Counted from the stretch's first letter, positions 1-10,668 are shown. The stretch: DNA of 64,000 bases from CAG-791 sp002390025 (GCA_946543465.1 CAMNLR010000160.1:6132-70131), one strand, 5' to 3'. Program-made: numbers and translations. The notes: generated by a model from the letters alone, not told the origin.

Positions 1-33
1 AAGATCCATTGCACCGATAATGCCGATTTTCAT
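1..33 (-). CDS. mtnN: 5'-methylthioadenosine/S-adenosylhomocysteine nucleosidase, first 11 codons only
   Basis: The minus strand reads MKIGIIGAMDL from an ATG at 33, which is the characteristic amino terminus of MTA/SAH nucleosidase (Pfs), and then runs off the window. An AGGAGG-like site (AAAGGAGG) sits about 11 bases upstream. The enzyme cleaves S-adenosylhomocysteine to S-ribosylhomocysteine and adenine, the reaction directly before LuxS, and luxS lies 100 bases upstream on the same strand, so the two probably form one transcript. Only 11 residues are visible; the identification rests on that motif plus the neighbour. Confidence 0.72.
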   Translation of the reverse strand, partial: MKIGIIGAMDL

Positions 34-136
34 ATTGGTTTTGGAAACCTCCTTTTTTTATTCAGAGTGGAAAATATTGCCGATGCAATATTTTTCGCTC
101 CCGCATCTGTGCTGCAGGGCGGTTATTCAGGCCCTG

Positions 137-622
137 TTATTCAGGGTAGACGAGATGCTTCCCGTCGATGCAGTAGAGGGTGTTTTCAAGATAGCGGGAG
201 GCCAGCCAGGCGGCCATGCCCGGATTCTGGTCGAGATAGTTGCCGCAGTCGCGGGCGGCGGCGCCGGGGATATCCCCCTCATAATCGCGGATAAACTCGT
301 ACATGGCAGTAATGAGCGGCACGATCTGTGCGGAAGTGTATTCACCCGCCATGAGCAGATAGAAACCCGTGCGGCAGCCCATGGGGCCGAAATAAACGAT
401 CCTGTCGCCGAAATCCGGGTCGCTGCGCAGGAAGGTGGCGCCCAGATGCTCGATCGTGTGCATTTCCGCCGTGTTCATGACGGGCTCGCGGTTGGGAGAA
501 GTCATGCGCAGGTCAAAGGTTGTGATGGCTGTATCTCCGTAGCGGTCCACGCGGGACACATAGATCCCCGGCTCCAGCAGCAGATGGTTGATAGTAAAAC
601 TTGTGATCTTTTTCAGCTCCAA
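137..622 (-). CDS. luxS: S-ribosylhomocysteine lyase LuxS
   Basis: Splits S-ribosylhomocysteine into homocysteine and DPD, the precursor of autoinducer-2, in the activated methyl cycle. The 161-residue protein is of normal family length. It carries the HTIEH zinc motif (His55, His59), the third zinc ligand in DCGNY (Cys126) and the catalytic Cys83 in MGCRTGFY, so it should be active. Translation starts at a TTG (622) preceded at 7 bases by GGAGG; no ATG fits. mtnN follows downstream, giving a two-step SAH-recycling operon. A convincing sigma-A promoter lies at 700-728. Confidence 0.97.
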   Translation of the reverse strand: MELKKITSFTINHLLLEPGIYVSRVDRYGDTAITTFDLRMTSPNREPVMNTAEMHTIEHLGATFLRSDPDFGDRIVYFGPMGCRTGFYLLMAGEYTSAQIVPLITAMYEFIRDYEGDIPGAAARDCGNYLDQNPGMAAWLASRYLENTLYCIDGKHLVYPE

Positions 623-699
623 GGGTATTCCTCCGATTCATTGTTTGTATAGAACGGGCTTGAGGCGCCTTAGGCGGGATCGGCCCGTGTGACTATCAC

Positions 700-728
700 A
701 TTTTAACAGGGAACGATGCGGCGCGCAA
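700..728 (-). promoter_or_regulatory. sigma-A-type promoter for luxS-mtnN
   Basis: On the minus strand TTGCGC (728-723) and TAAAAT (705-700) are separated by exactly 17 bases, about 75 bases before the luxS start. It is a good but not perfect match to the consensus. Confidence 0.5.
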
Positions 729-796
729 TTGTTACTGTGAGGGGGCTGCCGGGCGAGCTGCCGGGGGTGCTTCCTGCCCTGCGAGCTGTCCGGACC

Positions 797-832
797 CTCG
801 TTTGGGTCCTCGTCTGAGCCCTTGTTTGTGCC
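797..832. repeat. 12-bp tandem repeat, three degenerate copies
   Basis: Units CTCGTTTGGGTC, CTCGTCTGAGCC and CTTGTTTGTGCC follow one another without spacing in the luxS/yfhO intergenic region. Function unknown. Confidence 0.6.
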
Positions 833-869
833 CGAGTTTAACGTTTTTTAAGCGGAAAAGCCGTTTCTG

Positions 870-878
870 TGGTACAAT
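870..878 (+). promoter_or_regulatory. Extended -10 promoter for the YfhO operon
   Basis: TGGTACAAT is a TGn-extended -10 box (TACAAT at 873-878) about 75 bases ahead of the first YfhO start; the -35 region is weak, as is usual for extended -10 promoters. Confidence 0.45.
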
Positions 879-954
879 CATAAAGACTATATCTTTCGGG
901 ACTTTGCAGCTTTGAACATACGCAGTTTATGAACCCGTGTCATGGAGTTGAAAT

Positions 955-3900
955 ATGAATCTGTTGAAAAAGAAAAATGAGCAGGATACCGTCGGCGCAA
1001 GCGCCTCTGTAAAACAGGGATTCGGCTGGAAGGGCTATCTGCTCTATTACCTGTCCTATACACTGCTGTTCGGCGTGATGGCGGCGGCTGTCTTTGTGTG
1101 GCTTTTTCTCAGGAAACGGCGGCTTGTATGGCAGACAGACGGCGTCAACCAGCATTATTACGGGCTTGTATTTTTTTCCAGATGGGGGAAAGAGGTGCTG
1201 CGGAATTTACGGGAGACGGGATCTCTGCATCTTCCGACCTTTACCCTGCGCATGGGCTATGGCGGAGACCTGTACACGACGCTGGCCTACTACGTGATCG
1301 GGGATCCTTTCAGCCTGCCGGCTGTTTTTGTGCCGGAAAAATATCTGCTGCATTATCATGATCTGATGCTCCTGGTGCGCTTCTGGCTGGCGGGCATCAC
1401 TTTCAGCGCCTACAACTTTTACATGGGCAGGAAGAACAGGATCGCGGTTCTGGCAGGTGCACTGGTCTATATTTTCAACGGATTTACCATGTCGGGAATG
1501 CGCCATCACTATTTCCTGAATCCTTTTGTCTTCTTCCCGCTGCTGCTGATCGGATGCGAGTGGTATTTCCGCAAAAAGAAGCCCTGGCTCTTTATTTTGA
1601 TGGTCTTTGTCACGGCGGTGAGCAATTTCTATTTCTTCTACATGATGGTGATCATGACAGCGCTGTACGCGGTCTGGCGGGCAGTCCGGCTGCACGGATT
1701 CCGCCATTTCGGCGCGGTGATCCTGGACGGGATCGCCTTCGTCTGGTACGGGCTGATCGGGACCCTGCTGGCCTCCTTCATTTTCCTGCCGATCGTCCTG
1801 CGCTTCCTGCAGGACCCCAGGACGGCGGACAGCAAGCAGATCCCCCTGCTGTGGCCCTTATCCTATTACCGCAATTTCATTGACTGTTTCCTGACGAACG
1901 GGACGTCGGCACTGGCGGAATCCTGGACCTATATGGGATTCGGCGCAGTGGCCCTTCTATGCGTGCTCTTTATTTTCGTGCGGCTGAAAAAGCACTTTGA
2001 CCTGAAGGCGGCGTTTGTGGTGCTGACGGCACTGCTTCTGACCCCCCTGGCAGGCTATGTGATGAACGGGTTTTCCTATCCCGCCAACCGGTGGATGTTT
2101 GCCTATGCCCTGCTGATCGGCACAATGACTGCGACAGCCATTCCGGAGCTTGCGGAGGCGGGGAGAAAAGAGCTGCTGGCAGTTTTTGTGCTCATGCTGC
2201 TCGTTGTCGGCGTGTGCGTCGGCTGGGAGTACACCTTCTCCAGAGCAAGCGCGCAGGCGGTCATCCTGGGAGTGACCGCTCTCGCGGCGATCCTGCTCGG
2301 GCGCACCGCTCTGCTGGAAAAAGAGCGGGAACTCCCCGCAGAGGATGTGGATACGGGATCCGGGACGGGCAGGCTGCGGAGGACGATCTCCGTGCGCGTA
2401 CAGGCGGCGATTCTGGCCTGTGTTATGCTCACGATCGCTTCGGCTGCCTATTTTGACTTTGCTCCGGACAGGTCCGCAAAGGTCTTTGAGTATCTCTCCC
2501 GGGCGCAGATCGAGACCTATATGGAAAAGGACGCCTCGGCGGCCGCAAAGCTCATCGACGGGCAGCTTCTGAAGGAAGAGGCGGATGAGAAGGGGAAGGT
2601 GCCCTTTTACAGGTATACGACCTACAATCCGGAAAACAACACTTCCATTCTGTACGGTGTTTCCAATACCCAGTACTACTGGAGCCTCTCCGACCCCTCT
2701 GTCTCACAGTTTTTGAATGAGACAGGGCAGCTGAACCGGATGATCCATCTGTATGACACGCTGGATGACCGGACAGCCCTCAACGAGATAGCGGGTATCC
2801 GCTATTTCCTGGGAAATGACGCCGACGGAATCCCCTACGGCTATGAAAAGAAAAAGGGACTCTCCTTTACGAATGCCGACCTGTGGCCGGACAACAAGGA
2901 TCTGGAGCGCTTTTCCTGTGAGGTCTACGAAAACAAGTACGCGCTGCCTTTCGGCTTTACCAGCGATAAGTGGATCAGCCGCCAGGACTACGACGCGATG
3001 GATATCCCCCGGCGCCAGCAGGCTCTGATGCAGGGAATCCTTCTGGAAAAAGATCCGGGCGAAGCGTTTATCCGCATGAGCTCCGCAGCAAAGGATCCCG
3101 CAGGAACAGCGGATGCTCAGGGCAGCAGTCTGGCATTTACAGACAGACGGATCCCTGTGCAGATCGAATACGCCGGAAAGACAATCAATGCCGGCAACGC
3201 CGGCAGGATCAAGTTTGTTGCTTCCCAGGGCGGCGAGACTGTGACAGTCCGCTTCGAGGGAATGCAGAATTGCGAGACAGCTCTGTATGTGAGGGGAATG
3301 CACTATGCGCCTCCCGCAGGGCAGAAGGGCACTACCAAGATGCTGCTGCCTGTCACCGGCTTTGCCGGCGATAAAACGGCCGCATCCAAACAGATTGGTT
3401 ACACGACGCCCGACGATCCGTGGACGACGGGACGAAAGGATTTCTACGTAAACATGATCTACCGGGCAGAGGCGCTGGATCGTATCGATCTGGTCCTTCC
3501 CGCGCAGGGCACTTATACTTTTGATGCCATCGAAGTCGTCTGCCAGCCCATGACGGCCTATGCGGAGCAGGCGGAGGCGCTGCGCACTTCCCCGCTCACG
3601 GATCTGGATATCCATGAAATGGGCAGCAGCCTGGCGACAGACAGGATCAGCGGCCATATCGAGCTGGCCAGCCCGCAGATTCTGTGTCTGCAGATTCCCC
3701 GCACAGCGGGATGGACGGCCTATGTGGACGGCAAGCGGGCGGAGATTCTGCAGGCAGATACCATGTTCAGTGCCCTGCTGGTCCCCGAGGGAAGCCACGA
3801 CATTGAACTGACTTACCAGACGCCCGGCCTGCGGCTCGGTGTCGTTGTCTCGCTGGGGACGATCGTGCTGTTCGTCCTCTTCCTCCTGCTTTACGGGATC

Positions 3901-4287
3901 ATTTCGGCAATCCTGCGCAGCACAGGGAAACGGCGCGGGGAGATCCCCGTGGGGACCTACGAGCAGATCGGTCCGACAAATGCTGCAGCTGCGGCAATGC
4001 CTGAAGAGACGGCAGTGACTGAAGCAGCCCCTCTGTCGGAAGAGACGGCAGTGACTGAAACAGCCCCTCTGTCGGAAGAGATGGCAGCAGAGGAAACGGA
4101 GGTGCTGCCGGAAGAGACGGCTGCAGAGTCAGGAGAAGAGCAGCCGGAAGTGTGGACAGCCGGAGATTCCGGGGCCCTGTCTGAAGAGAGGGAAGATGGG
4201 GAAGAGGAAGAGAAGACAGAAGACCTGACAGGCATACAAACTGCAGGCGCAGAGGAAGAAGCTGAGGAAACCGGAACAGAGGAATGA
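955..4287 (+). CDS. YfhO-family membrane glycosyltransferase (GT-C type), paralogue 1
   Basis: A 1110-residue YfhO-family (DUF6541/PF09586-like) protein. Members are multi-pass GT-C glycosyltransferases that use polyprenyl-phosphate sugars on the outer face of the membrane; Bacillus subtilis YfhO decorates lipoteichoic acid. Visible are a first membrane helix (about residues 27-52), the conserved WQTDGVNQHY loop with the likely catalytic Asp62, further hydrophobic segments to about residue 480, a large extracellular domain (about 490-970), a last membrane helix near 975-1000 and a Glu/Ala/Thr-rich cytoplasmic tail. The tail contains a 36-bp DNA duplication (about 4009-4080). It overlaps the next paralogue by ATGA, and the GtrB-like gene follows, so the three are probably co-translated. 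The acceptor is unknown. Confidence 0.88.
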   Translation: MNLLKKKNEQDTVGASASVKQGFGWKGYLLYYLSYTLLFGVMAAAVFVWLFLRKRRLVWQTDGVNQHYYGLVFFSRWGKEVLRNLRETGSLHLPTFTLRMGYGGDLYTTLAYYVIGDPFSLPAVFVPEKYLLHYHDLMLLVRFWLAGITFSAYNFYMGRKNRIAVLAGALVYIFNGFTMSGMRHHYFLNPFVFFPLLLIGCEWYFRKKKPWLFILMVFVTAVSNFYFFYMMVIMTALYAVWRAVRLHGFRHFGAVILDGIAFVWYGLIGTLLASFIFLPIVLRFLQDPRTADSKQIPLLWPLSYYRNFIDCFLTNGTSALAESWTYMGFGAVALLCVLFIFVRLKKHFDLKAAFVVLTALLLTPLAGYVMNGFSYPANRWMFAYALLIGTMTATAIPELAEAGRKELLAVFVLMLLVVGVCVGWEYTFSRASAQAVILGVTALAAILLGRTALLEKERELPAEDVDTGSGTGRLRRTISVRVQAAILACVMLTIASAAYFDFAPDRSAKVFEYLSRAQIETYMEKDASAAAKLIDGQLLKEEADEKGKVPFYRYTTYNPENNTSILYGVSNTQYYWSLSDPSVSQFLNETGQLNRMIHLYDTLDDRTALNEIAGIRYFLGNDADGIPYGYEKKKGLSFTNADLWPDNKDLERFSCEVYENKYALPFGFTSDKWISRQDYDAMDIPRRQQALMQGILLEKDPGEAFIRMSSAAKDPAGTADAQGSSLAFTDRRIPVQIEYAGKTINAGNAGRIKFVASQGGETVTVRFEGMQNCETALYVRGMHYAPPAGQKGTTKMLLPVTGFAGDKTAASKQIGYTTPDDPWTTGRKDFYVNMIYRAEALDRIDLVLPAQGTYTFDAIEVVCQPMTAYAEQAEALRTSPLTDLDIHEMGSSLATDRISGHIELASPQILCLQIPRTAGWTAYVDGKRAEILQADTMFSALLVPEGSHDIELTYQTPGLRLGVVVSLGTIVLFVLFLLLYGIISAILRSTGKRRGEIPVGTYEQIGPTNAAAAAMPEETAVTEAAPLSEETAVTETAPLSEEMAAEETEVLPEETAAESGEEQPEVWTAGDSGALSEEREDGEEEEKTEDLTGIQTAGAEEEAEETGTEE

Positions 4288-7232
4288 GAGACAGACACGG
4301 AACAAAGCAGAGAGTTCATTTTCTGCTCCTCTATACAATTTTATTTGCGCTGACCGGCATGGTGGTCTTCCGCTATTTTCCGGCGGAGGGCAAGCGCATG
4401 GTGTGGAAGGGAGACGGACTTTCCCAGCATTATGTGGCGCTCTGCTACTATGCCCGATGGGGGAAGGCGGTCCTGAAGAGTTTACTGGCGGGACAGGCGG
4501 CTTTTCCGACATTCAACATGCACATGGGCTTCGGGGCGGATCTTTTTACGACCCTGCAGTACTACGTGATCGGAGATCCCTTCAGCCTGCCGGCAGTGTT
4601 TGTACCGCAGCAGCATATGCGTCTCTTCCATGACGCGATGATCATTCTGAGAATATATCTGGCGGGAATCTGTTTTGACAGCTACTGCCGGCAGATGGGC
4701 CGCCGGGACACGGCGGCAAACCTCTGCGGCGCCCTGATCTATGTGTTCAGCAGTTTTGTGCTCTTCGGAATGAGGCACCCGTATTTTCTGAATGCAATGA
4801 TTCTGTTTCCGCTTCTGCTCATAGGGGCGGAGCATATCTTCCTGGGAAGGAAGGGAAGGCTCTTTACGGCGGCGGTTTTTCTGTCCTGTATCAGCAACTT
4901 CTATTTCTTCTACATGCTGGTCTTCATGACCGTCCTTTACGTTGTGTGGCGCGCGCTCAGGATCTGCCTGTTTCCGGTCCCTGAAAAAGGCGGGTGGAAG
5001 CAGATTCTGCTGCTGGCCGGAAAGTTCTTGCTGAGGGCCGGCCTGGGAACTGCCATGGGGGCAGTGTTTCTGCTGCCGATCCTGCTCCGGTTCACACAGG
5101 ACCCCAGAGCCTCGGAGGGTGTGGCCTACAGCATGCTGTATCCGCCGGCTTATTATAAAGGCCTGCCGGAATCCTTTGTCGGCTTCGGCGCGGAGGCAGT
5201 GCTGGAGAACTGGACCTGCCTGGGAGTAGGCGGGATCGGGCTTCTGGGCGTACTGCTCCTTTTTGTCGGACCGGGGAAAAAGAGCGGCGAGGACACGGGA
5301 CACCGGGCATGGCACCCGGACCTGAAGATCGCCTTTATCGGAATGACCATAATGACACTGCTGCCCGCAGCGGGAGCAGCGCTCAACGGGTTCACCTATC
5401 CGGCCAACCGCTGGATCTGGGCTTTCTGCATGCTGTCAGCCTATATCACTGCGGTCACCCTGCCCTCTCTGCGGGACATCTCCCCTGCCAGGATGGCGCT
5501 GGTGATGCTGTTTCTGTCTGCCTGCACTGTGGTCTGTGCTTTGCTGGATGCCCGCAAGGCAGTCCTTCTGGAACTGATCCTGGCGGCAGCCGCGGCCGCG
5601 GCTGTGCGGGCCCCGGAGCAGGTTCGGAGCAAAAGTCCGGGACGGGGAGAAAAAGGTCTTCTGAGGGCAAGTACTGTTTCTGTCCTCTGCGGAGCAGTCC
5701 TGACCGGGACAGTGGTTCTGACGGCCGTGATCCACGGACACATCTGTTTTGCCAGAGGCGTCCGCTTCAGCGGAATCCCGGAATATCACACGGACCGCTA
5801 TATCGACGGGATGATGGCCTCGGATGCGGCGGGAATGCGGAGCCTTCTCGGCAACGATACGTTTTACAGGTATTCCGGCAGATATATTTCCAACAATTTC
5901 GCCCTTCTGAACGATGTGTCGGACACCCAGTACTACTGGAGCCTCTCCGACAGCAGGATCGAGCAGTTTTTTACCGAGACCGGACAGTCCAACGGTATGG
6001 TGCATCTGTTTGACAACCTGGATAACCGCACCATGCTGGATGAGATTGCGGGTGTGACCTACTATAAGCGGGGCGACGGCTCGCTCCTTCCCTTCGGATA
6101 CGAGAAGCTGGAGGGCATGCACTACGACAACCGGGAATTATTTGAAGAAAAGGAGGGAGACCCCCTCCCGGTCTTCAGTTTTTCTGTCTATAAAAATCTT
6201 TACGGTCTTCCGCTTGGTTTTACGGCCGATCACTATGTGACCAGACAGACCTATGACGCGCTCACGATCCCCCAGCGCCAGGAGGCCCTGATGCAGGGAA
6301 TCCTGCTGGAGGACGAGGGCGTAGAGACCGTCTCCGGACAGGCGGCCGAAGACGGCGGAAGCGAACAGGCTCCGCAGCCTGCCCAGCTGTCCTTTACCCA
6401 AGAGACAGTCCCCTTTACCGCCCGTGCGGAGGAAGGGATCGGGATTGTGCAGAACAGTGACGGAAGCCTGAATCTGACGGTCAGCGACACGGAGGCGGCA
6501 CTGCATCTGGATGCACAGAGCGCGGAGATGCTCGCACAGGCGGAGGTCAGTGTCCTTCTGGAGGGGGTGGAGTACACGGCGCCTGAGCATGATCTGCAGG
6601 CGGATAAGCCGCAGGAGGATGAGCCGCATTATGCCAACACGGATCCCGTCATCATCCGGGTCACAGCCCTGCGAAACAAAGAGACGGTCTCCGACAAGGA
6701 AGTGCAGTATACGCTGCCGGACAATCCCTGGAAGACGGGCAGGTCCTCTTTTTTGAGCTGCTGCGGCTATACAGAGGAGCCTCTGTCGGATCTGTACATG
6801 AAGTTTTCCCGAAAAGGCAGCTACACGTTCAGGAATCTGCAGGTCATCCGCCAGCCCATGGAGGAATATCCCTCTCAGGCCGGGGCATTCGGAGAATATG
6901 TGCTGGAGGAGCTTGATCTGCATGAGCTTCCCGGCAGCGGCGCGACAGACAGGATCACCGGAACACTGACAGTGCCGGACAGAAGGATCCTGTGCATACA
7001 GATCCCGCGCTGTGACGGGCTCAAGGCCTTTATCGACGGAGCGGAAGTGCCTCTTCTGCAGGCGGACACAATGTTCTGCGCGGCGGCTGTGGATGCGGGG
7101 ACGCATCAGATCGAACTGCGCTACCGGACGCCGGGACTGGCAGCCGGGGCAGGGATCAGCCTGGCTGCGCTGCTGATCGTGATCGCAGAGGCGGCGGCAG
7201 GCCTTTTCCTGGAGAAAAAAAGAAATAAATAA
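4284..7232 (+). CDS. YfhO-family membrane glycosyltransferase (GT-C type), paralogue 2
   Basis: A 982-residue homologue of the preceding protein, starting in the ATGA overlap. It shares the WKGDGLSQHY loop (Asp44) after the first helix, the GDPFSLPAVFVP block, the NGFTYPANRW block and the extracellular segment with DTQYYWSLSD, but lacks the long acidic tail and ends in a short basic stretch after the last membrane helix. Two paralogues side by side suggest two acceptors or two successive sugars rather than redundancy; this is inference. Substrate specificity cannot be read from the sequence. Confidence 0.88.
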   Translation: MRDRHGTKQRVHFLLLYTILFALTGMVVFRYFPAEGKRMVWKGDGLSQHYVALCYYARWGKAVLKSLLAGQAAFPTFNMHMGFGADLFTTLQYYVIGDPFSLPAVFVPQQHMRLFHDAMIILRIYLAGICFDSYCRQMGRRDTAANLCGALIYVFSSFVLFGMRHPYFLNAMILFPLLLIGAEHIFLGRKGRLFTAAVFLSCISNFYFFYMLVFMTVLYVVWRALRICLFPVPEKGGWKQILLLAGKFLLRAGLGTAMGAVFLLPILLRFTQDPRASEGVAYSMLYPPAYYKGLPESFVGFGAEAVLENWTCLGVGGIGLLGVLLLFVGPGKKSGEDTGHRAWHPDLKIAFIGMTIMTLLPAAGAALNGFTYPANRWIWAFCMLSAYITAVTLPSLRDISPARMALVMLFLSACTVVCALLDARKAVLLELILAAAAAAAVRAPEQVRSKSPGRGEKGLLRASTVSVLCGAVLTGTVVLTAVIHGHICFARGVRFSGIPEYHTDRYIDGMMASDAAGMRSLLGNDTFYRYSGRYISNNFALLNDVSDTQYYWSLSDSRIEQFFTETGQSNGMVHLFDNLDNRTMLDEIAGVTYYKRGDGSLLPFGYEKLEGMHYDNRELFEEKEGDPLPVFSFSVYKNLYGLPLGFTADHYVTRQTYDALTIPQRQEALMQGILLEDEGVETVSGQAAEDGGSEQAPQPAQLSFTQETVPFTARAEEGIGIVQNSDGSLNLTVSDTEAALHLDAQSAEMLAQAEVSVLLEGVEYTAPEHDLQADKPQEDEPHYANTDPVIIRVTALRNKETVSDKEVQYTLPDNPWKTGRSSFLSCCGYTEEPLSDLYMKFSRKGSYTFRNLQVIRQPMEEYPSQAGAFGEYVLEELDLHELPGSGATDRITGTLTVPDRRILCIQIPRCDGLKAFIDGAEVPLLQADTMFCAAAVDAGTHQIELRYRTPGLAAGAGISLAALLIVIAEAAAGLFLEKKRNK

Positions 7233-7314
7233 GGACCGTGCCTGCGCAATGAAGTGCGCGGCATGTCCGGAAAGATTGAAGAGAAAACCAGGCACTGATA
7301 GAGAAGGGCAGAAA

Positions 7315-8268
7315 ATGGGTGATCTGATCAGTATTATTGTACCCTGTTACAACGAGGAGGAGTCACTGCGGCTGTTTCACACGGCAGTGAAGGAAACGGA
7401 GAAAAAGATGCCGGACTGCAGGTTCGAGATCCTTCTGATCAATGACGGATCGAAAGACAGGACTGTAGAGGTCATGCGGGAACTGGCGGCGGAAGATCCG
7501 GAAGTCAGCTACTACAGCTTCTCCAGAAATTTCGGCAAAGAGGCAGCCATGTTCGCGGGTTTTTGCAATGCCCGCGGGGATTATGCGGCGGTCATGGACG
7601 CGGATCTGCAGGATCCGCCGGATCTGCTGCCGGAAATGTATCAGATACTGAAATCCGGTGAGTATGACAGCGTGGCCGCGCGCCGCGTGAACCGTGAAGG
7701 CGAGCCCCCCATCCGAAGCTGGTTCGCCAGGCGCTTTTACAGTCTGATCAACCGCATTTCCGAGGCCGATATTGTGGACGGCGCCAGGGACTTCAGGCTG
7801 ATGAAGCGGGAGATGGTGGACGCGATCCTTGCCATGGGGGAATCAAACCGCTTTTCCAAGGGTATTTTCGGCTGGATCGGTTTCAGGACCTACTGGATGC
7901 CCTACAAGAATGTGGAGCGTGTTGCCGGGGAGACCAAGTGGAATTTCTGGAGCCTTCTGGGGTATGCGATCGACGGCATCGTCAATTTCTCGCATGTGCC
8001 GCTGGATATCGCGTCCTGGTTCGGGATCCTGATGACGGCGCTCTCTTTCCTGGCGATCATCTTTATCGTGGTGCGCAAGCTCCTGTTCGGCGACCCGGTC
8101 GCCGGATGGGCTTCGACAGCCTGTATCATCACATTTATCGGGGGGATTCAGCTCTTGTGTCTGGGTATTATCGGCAAATATCTCGCGACGGTCTATCAGG
8201 AGGTCAAAAAAAGGCCTCATTTCATCATCAGTGAGACCAGCCGGGAGGACGCAAAGAAGATAGGATGA
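7315..8268 (+). CDS. GtrB/CsbB-like polyprenyl-phosphate glycosyltransferase (GT2)
   Basis: A 317-residue family-2 glycosyltransferase that loads a sugar from a nucleotide donor onto undecaprenyl phosphate at the inner membrane face. It begins MGDLISIIVPCYNEEES, contains the DAD metal motif followed by LQDPPDLL, and ends with two membrane helices (about residues 228-255 and 265-290), the layout of GtrB, CsbB and DPM1 proteins. The ATG at 7315 is preferred to an in-frame ATG 66 bases upstream because the family fold starts here. Together with the two YfhO proteins it forms the donor-plus-transferase pair known from CsbB-YfhO. No GtcA-type flippase is present in the window. Confidence 0.9.
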   Translation: MGDLISIIVPCYNEEESLRLFHTAVKETEKKMPDCRFEILLINDGSKDRTVEVMRELAAEDPEVSYYSFSRNFGKEAAMFAGFCNARGDYAAVMDADLQDPPDLLPEMYQILKSGEYDSVAARRVNREGEPPIRSWFARRFYSLINRISEADIVDGARDFRLMKREMVDAILAMGESNRFSKGIFGWIGFRTYWMPYKNVERVAGETKWNFWSLLGYAIDGIVNFSHVPLDIASWFGILMTALSFLAIIFIVVRKLLFGDPVAGWASTACIITFIGGIQLLCLGIIGKYLATVYQEVKKRPHFIISETSREDAKKIG

Positions 8269-8311
8269 GGAGACCTCTTAAGGCAGGTTTCCGAATGGGG
8301 AAGTTACATCT

Positions 8312-9964
8312 ATGACATTTCGAAAAAGACTGATGGTCACATTTGCCACGGTCATCGTGGTTCCCATGCTCCTCTTCACCATTTCCTTTATTGCCCTGGG
8401 CAATTATCTGATCGGTGAAAAGGGCGAACTCAGGGGCTATACGTCCATAGTGGGAAACTACGACACTTTTGACCTTGATACTGTCCAGGCATTTTACGAG
8501 GCAGAGGCCAATCCGGACAGACTGCAGGATGTGGAGTTTCTGGACTCCCTGTCCGCGGAACTCCATGACAGTAATGTATATCTGGTCGTCCGGCGCGACG
8601 AAGGACTCTATTATGCCAGCGATGAGGCAAAGGCGGTAGCCGACCTGAGTTCTCTGCCCGAGTGGGAAGAGGAGACTGCAGACAGGCTGCAGAGAGGTGA
8701 AACCGAGGATCCGGACCACGCACAGCCGGCAGGCCCGGAAGGAGACGAAAAGCCGCATTCCGCAGCTACGGCGGAGGGAGCCGGTGTATCGGATATCTCC
8801 GCGGATCCCGTGCAGGCGGCGGCAGCGGGACGGCTGCATCAGAACCAGATCATTCAGGTGGGACGCAGGAGCCTGCTCGTGCGGCAGCTGGATTTCTATT
8901 TCCCGGACGGAGCCAGGGGGAGCCTGTTCATCGTCATGCGAGTGATGGGCCTGATCTCCGGAAGGTTTCTGAGCGGCCTTCTGGTCTCCATGCTCACGAC
9001 TCTGGTATTCACGGCCTTTCTGCTGACCAGATGGCTGGAGAGCAGTATTTTTACACCGATCAGCGCCATCAATATCGCCATGAACAACATCCGCGACGGC
9101 AACTTTACCTATACCCTGTCCACGGGAGAGGAGGGTGAGATCGGCGACCTGTACCGCAACTACGAAGACATGCGCCTGCGGCTCAAGGAGTCCGCGGATG
9201 AGAAGCTGGAGAGAGAGAAGCAGAACCGGGAGCTGATCAGCAACATTTCCCATGACCTCAAGACGCCGATCACTTCCATCAAGGGCTATGTCGAGGGTCT
9301 GATTGACGGCGTGGCAAACACGCCCGAAAAGCAAGAGAAGTACATCCGGACCATCTACAACAAGGCCAATGACATGGATCACCTGATCGATGAGTTGACA
9401 CTGTACTCGCGCTTTGAGAGCGACCGCATCCCCTACAATTTCCACCGCCTCAATGTCGGCGACTACTTCGGCGACTGTGTCGAGGAGATCGGCATGGATA
9501 TGGATTCGAGAGGGATCGAGCTCAATTACACCAATCTCGTCTCGCCTCAGACGCGGATCATCGCCGATCCCGAGCAGATGAAGCGTGTTATTAACAATAT
9601 TGTGGGAAATAGTGTAAAATATATGGATAAGGAGAAGGGCCGGATCGATATCCGCATCCTCGATGAGCAGGACAGTGTGCGCATAGAGGTCGAGGACAAC
9701 GGCAAGGGCATTGCCGCCAGGGACCTTCCCAATATTTTCGACAGGTTCTACCGCACGGACTCCTCCCGCAACTCGGCCCAGGGCGGCAGCGGGATCGGAC
9801 TCTCCATTGTGCGCAAGATCATTGAAGACCACGGCGGATACATCTGGGCGACCAGCCGCGAGGGCGAGGGCACCTGTATGCATATGGTGATCCGCAAATA
9901 TCTTGAGCAGGAGGATGACATGGTAGATCCCATGATAGATCCCATGGATGACGAAATGATATAA
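8312..9964 (+). CDS. Membrane sensor histidine kinase
   Basis: A 550-residue kinase: membrane helix 7-30, an extracellular sensor of about 185 residues, helix 219-241, HAMP linker, then HisKA with the phosphoacceptor His314 in NISHDLKTP, N-box Asn433, G1 box DNGKG (462-466) and G2 box GSGIGLS (492-498). All catalytic boxes are intact. The sensor contains an Ala/Gly/Asp-rich insert (about 125-172) that looks like a low-complexity expansion. The C terminus carries a Met/Asp-rich repeat (DPMIDPMDD). Its response regulator follows after 18 bases. Being directly downstream of the glycosylation genes suggests an envelope signal; this is inference. Confidence 0.93.
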   Translation: MTFRKRLMVTFATVIVVPMLLFTISFIALGNYLIGEKGELRGYTSIVGNYDTFDLDTVQAFYEAEANPDRLQDVEFLDSLSAELHDSNVYLVVRRDEGLYYASDEAKAVADLSSLPEWEEETADRLQRGETEDPDHAQPAGPEGDEKPHSAATAEGAGVSDISADPVQAAAAGRLHQNQIIQVGRRSLLVRQLDFYFPDGARGSLFIVMRVMGLISGRFLSGLLVSMLTTLVFTAFLLTRWLESSIFTPISAINIAMNNIRDGNFTYTLSTGEEGEIGDLYRNYEDMRLRLKESADEKLEREKQNRELISNISHDLKTPITSIKGYVEGLIDGVANTPEKQEKYIRTIYNKANDMDHLIDELTLYSRFESDRIPYNFHRLNVGDYFGDCVEEIGMDMDSRGIELNYTNLVSPQTRIIADPEQMKRVINNIVGNSVKYMDKEKGRIDIRILDEQDSVRIEVEDNGKGIAARDLPNIFDRFYRTDSSRNSAQGGSGIGLSIVRKIIEDHGGYIWATSREGEGTCMHMVIRKYLEQEDDMVDPMIDPMDDEMI

Positions 9965-9982
9965 ATGCAAAAGGAGTAACAG

Positions 9983-10668
<686 letters not shown>

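Larger units (their letters stand above)
623..954. other. Divergent intergenic region between luxS and the first YfhO gene
   Basis: Holds the luxS promoter, a three-copy 12-bp tandem repeat (797-832) and the extended -10 promoter for the plus-strand operon. No gene was seen. Confidence 0.7.

Noticed and set aside
2704..3798. 364-codon minus frame inside the first YfhO gene
   Set aside because: Shadow of the YfhO reading frame; composition (His, Gln, Arg, Cys rich) is typical of an antisense frame.
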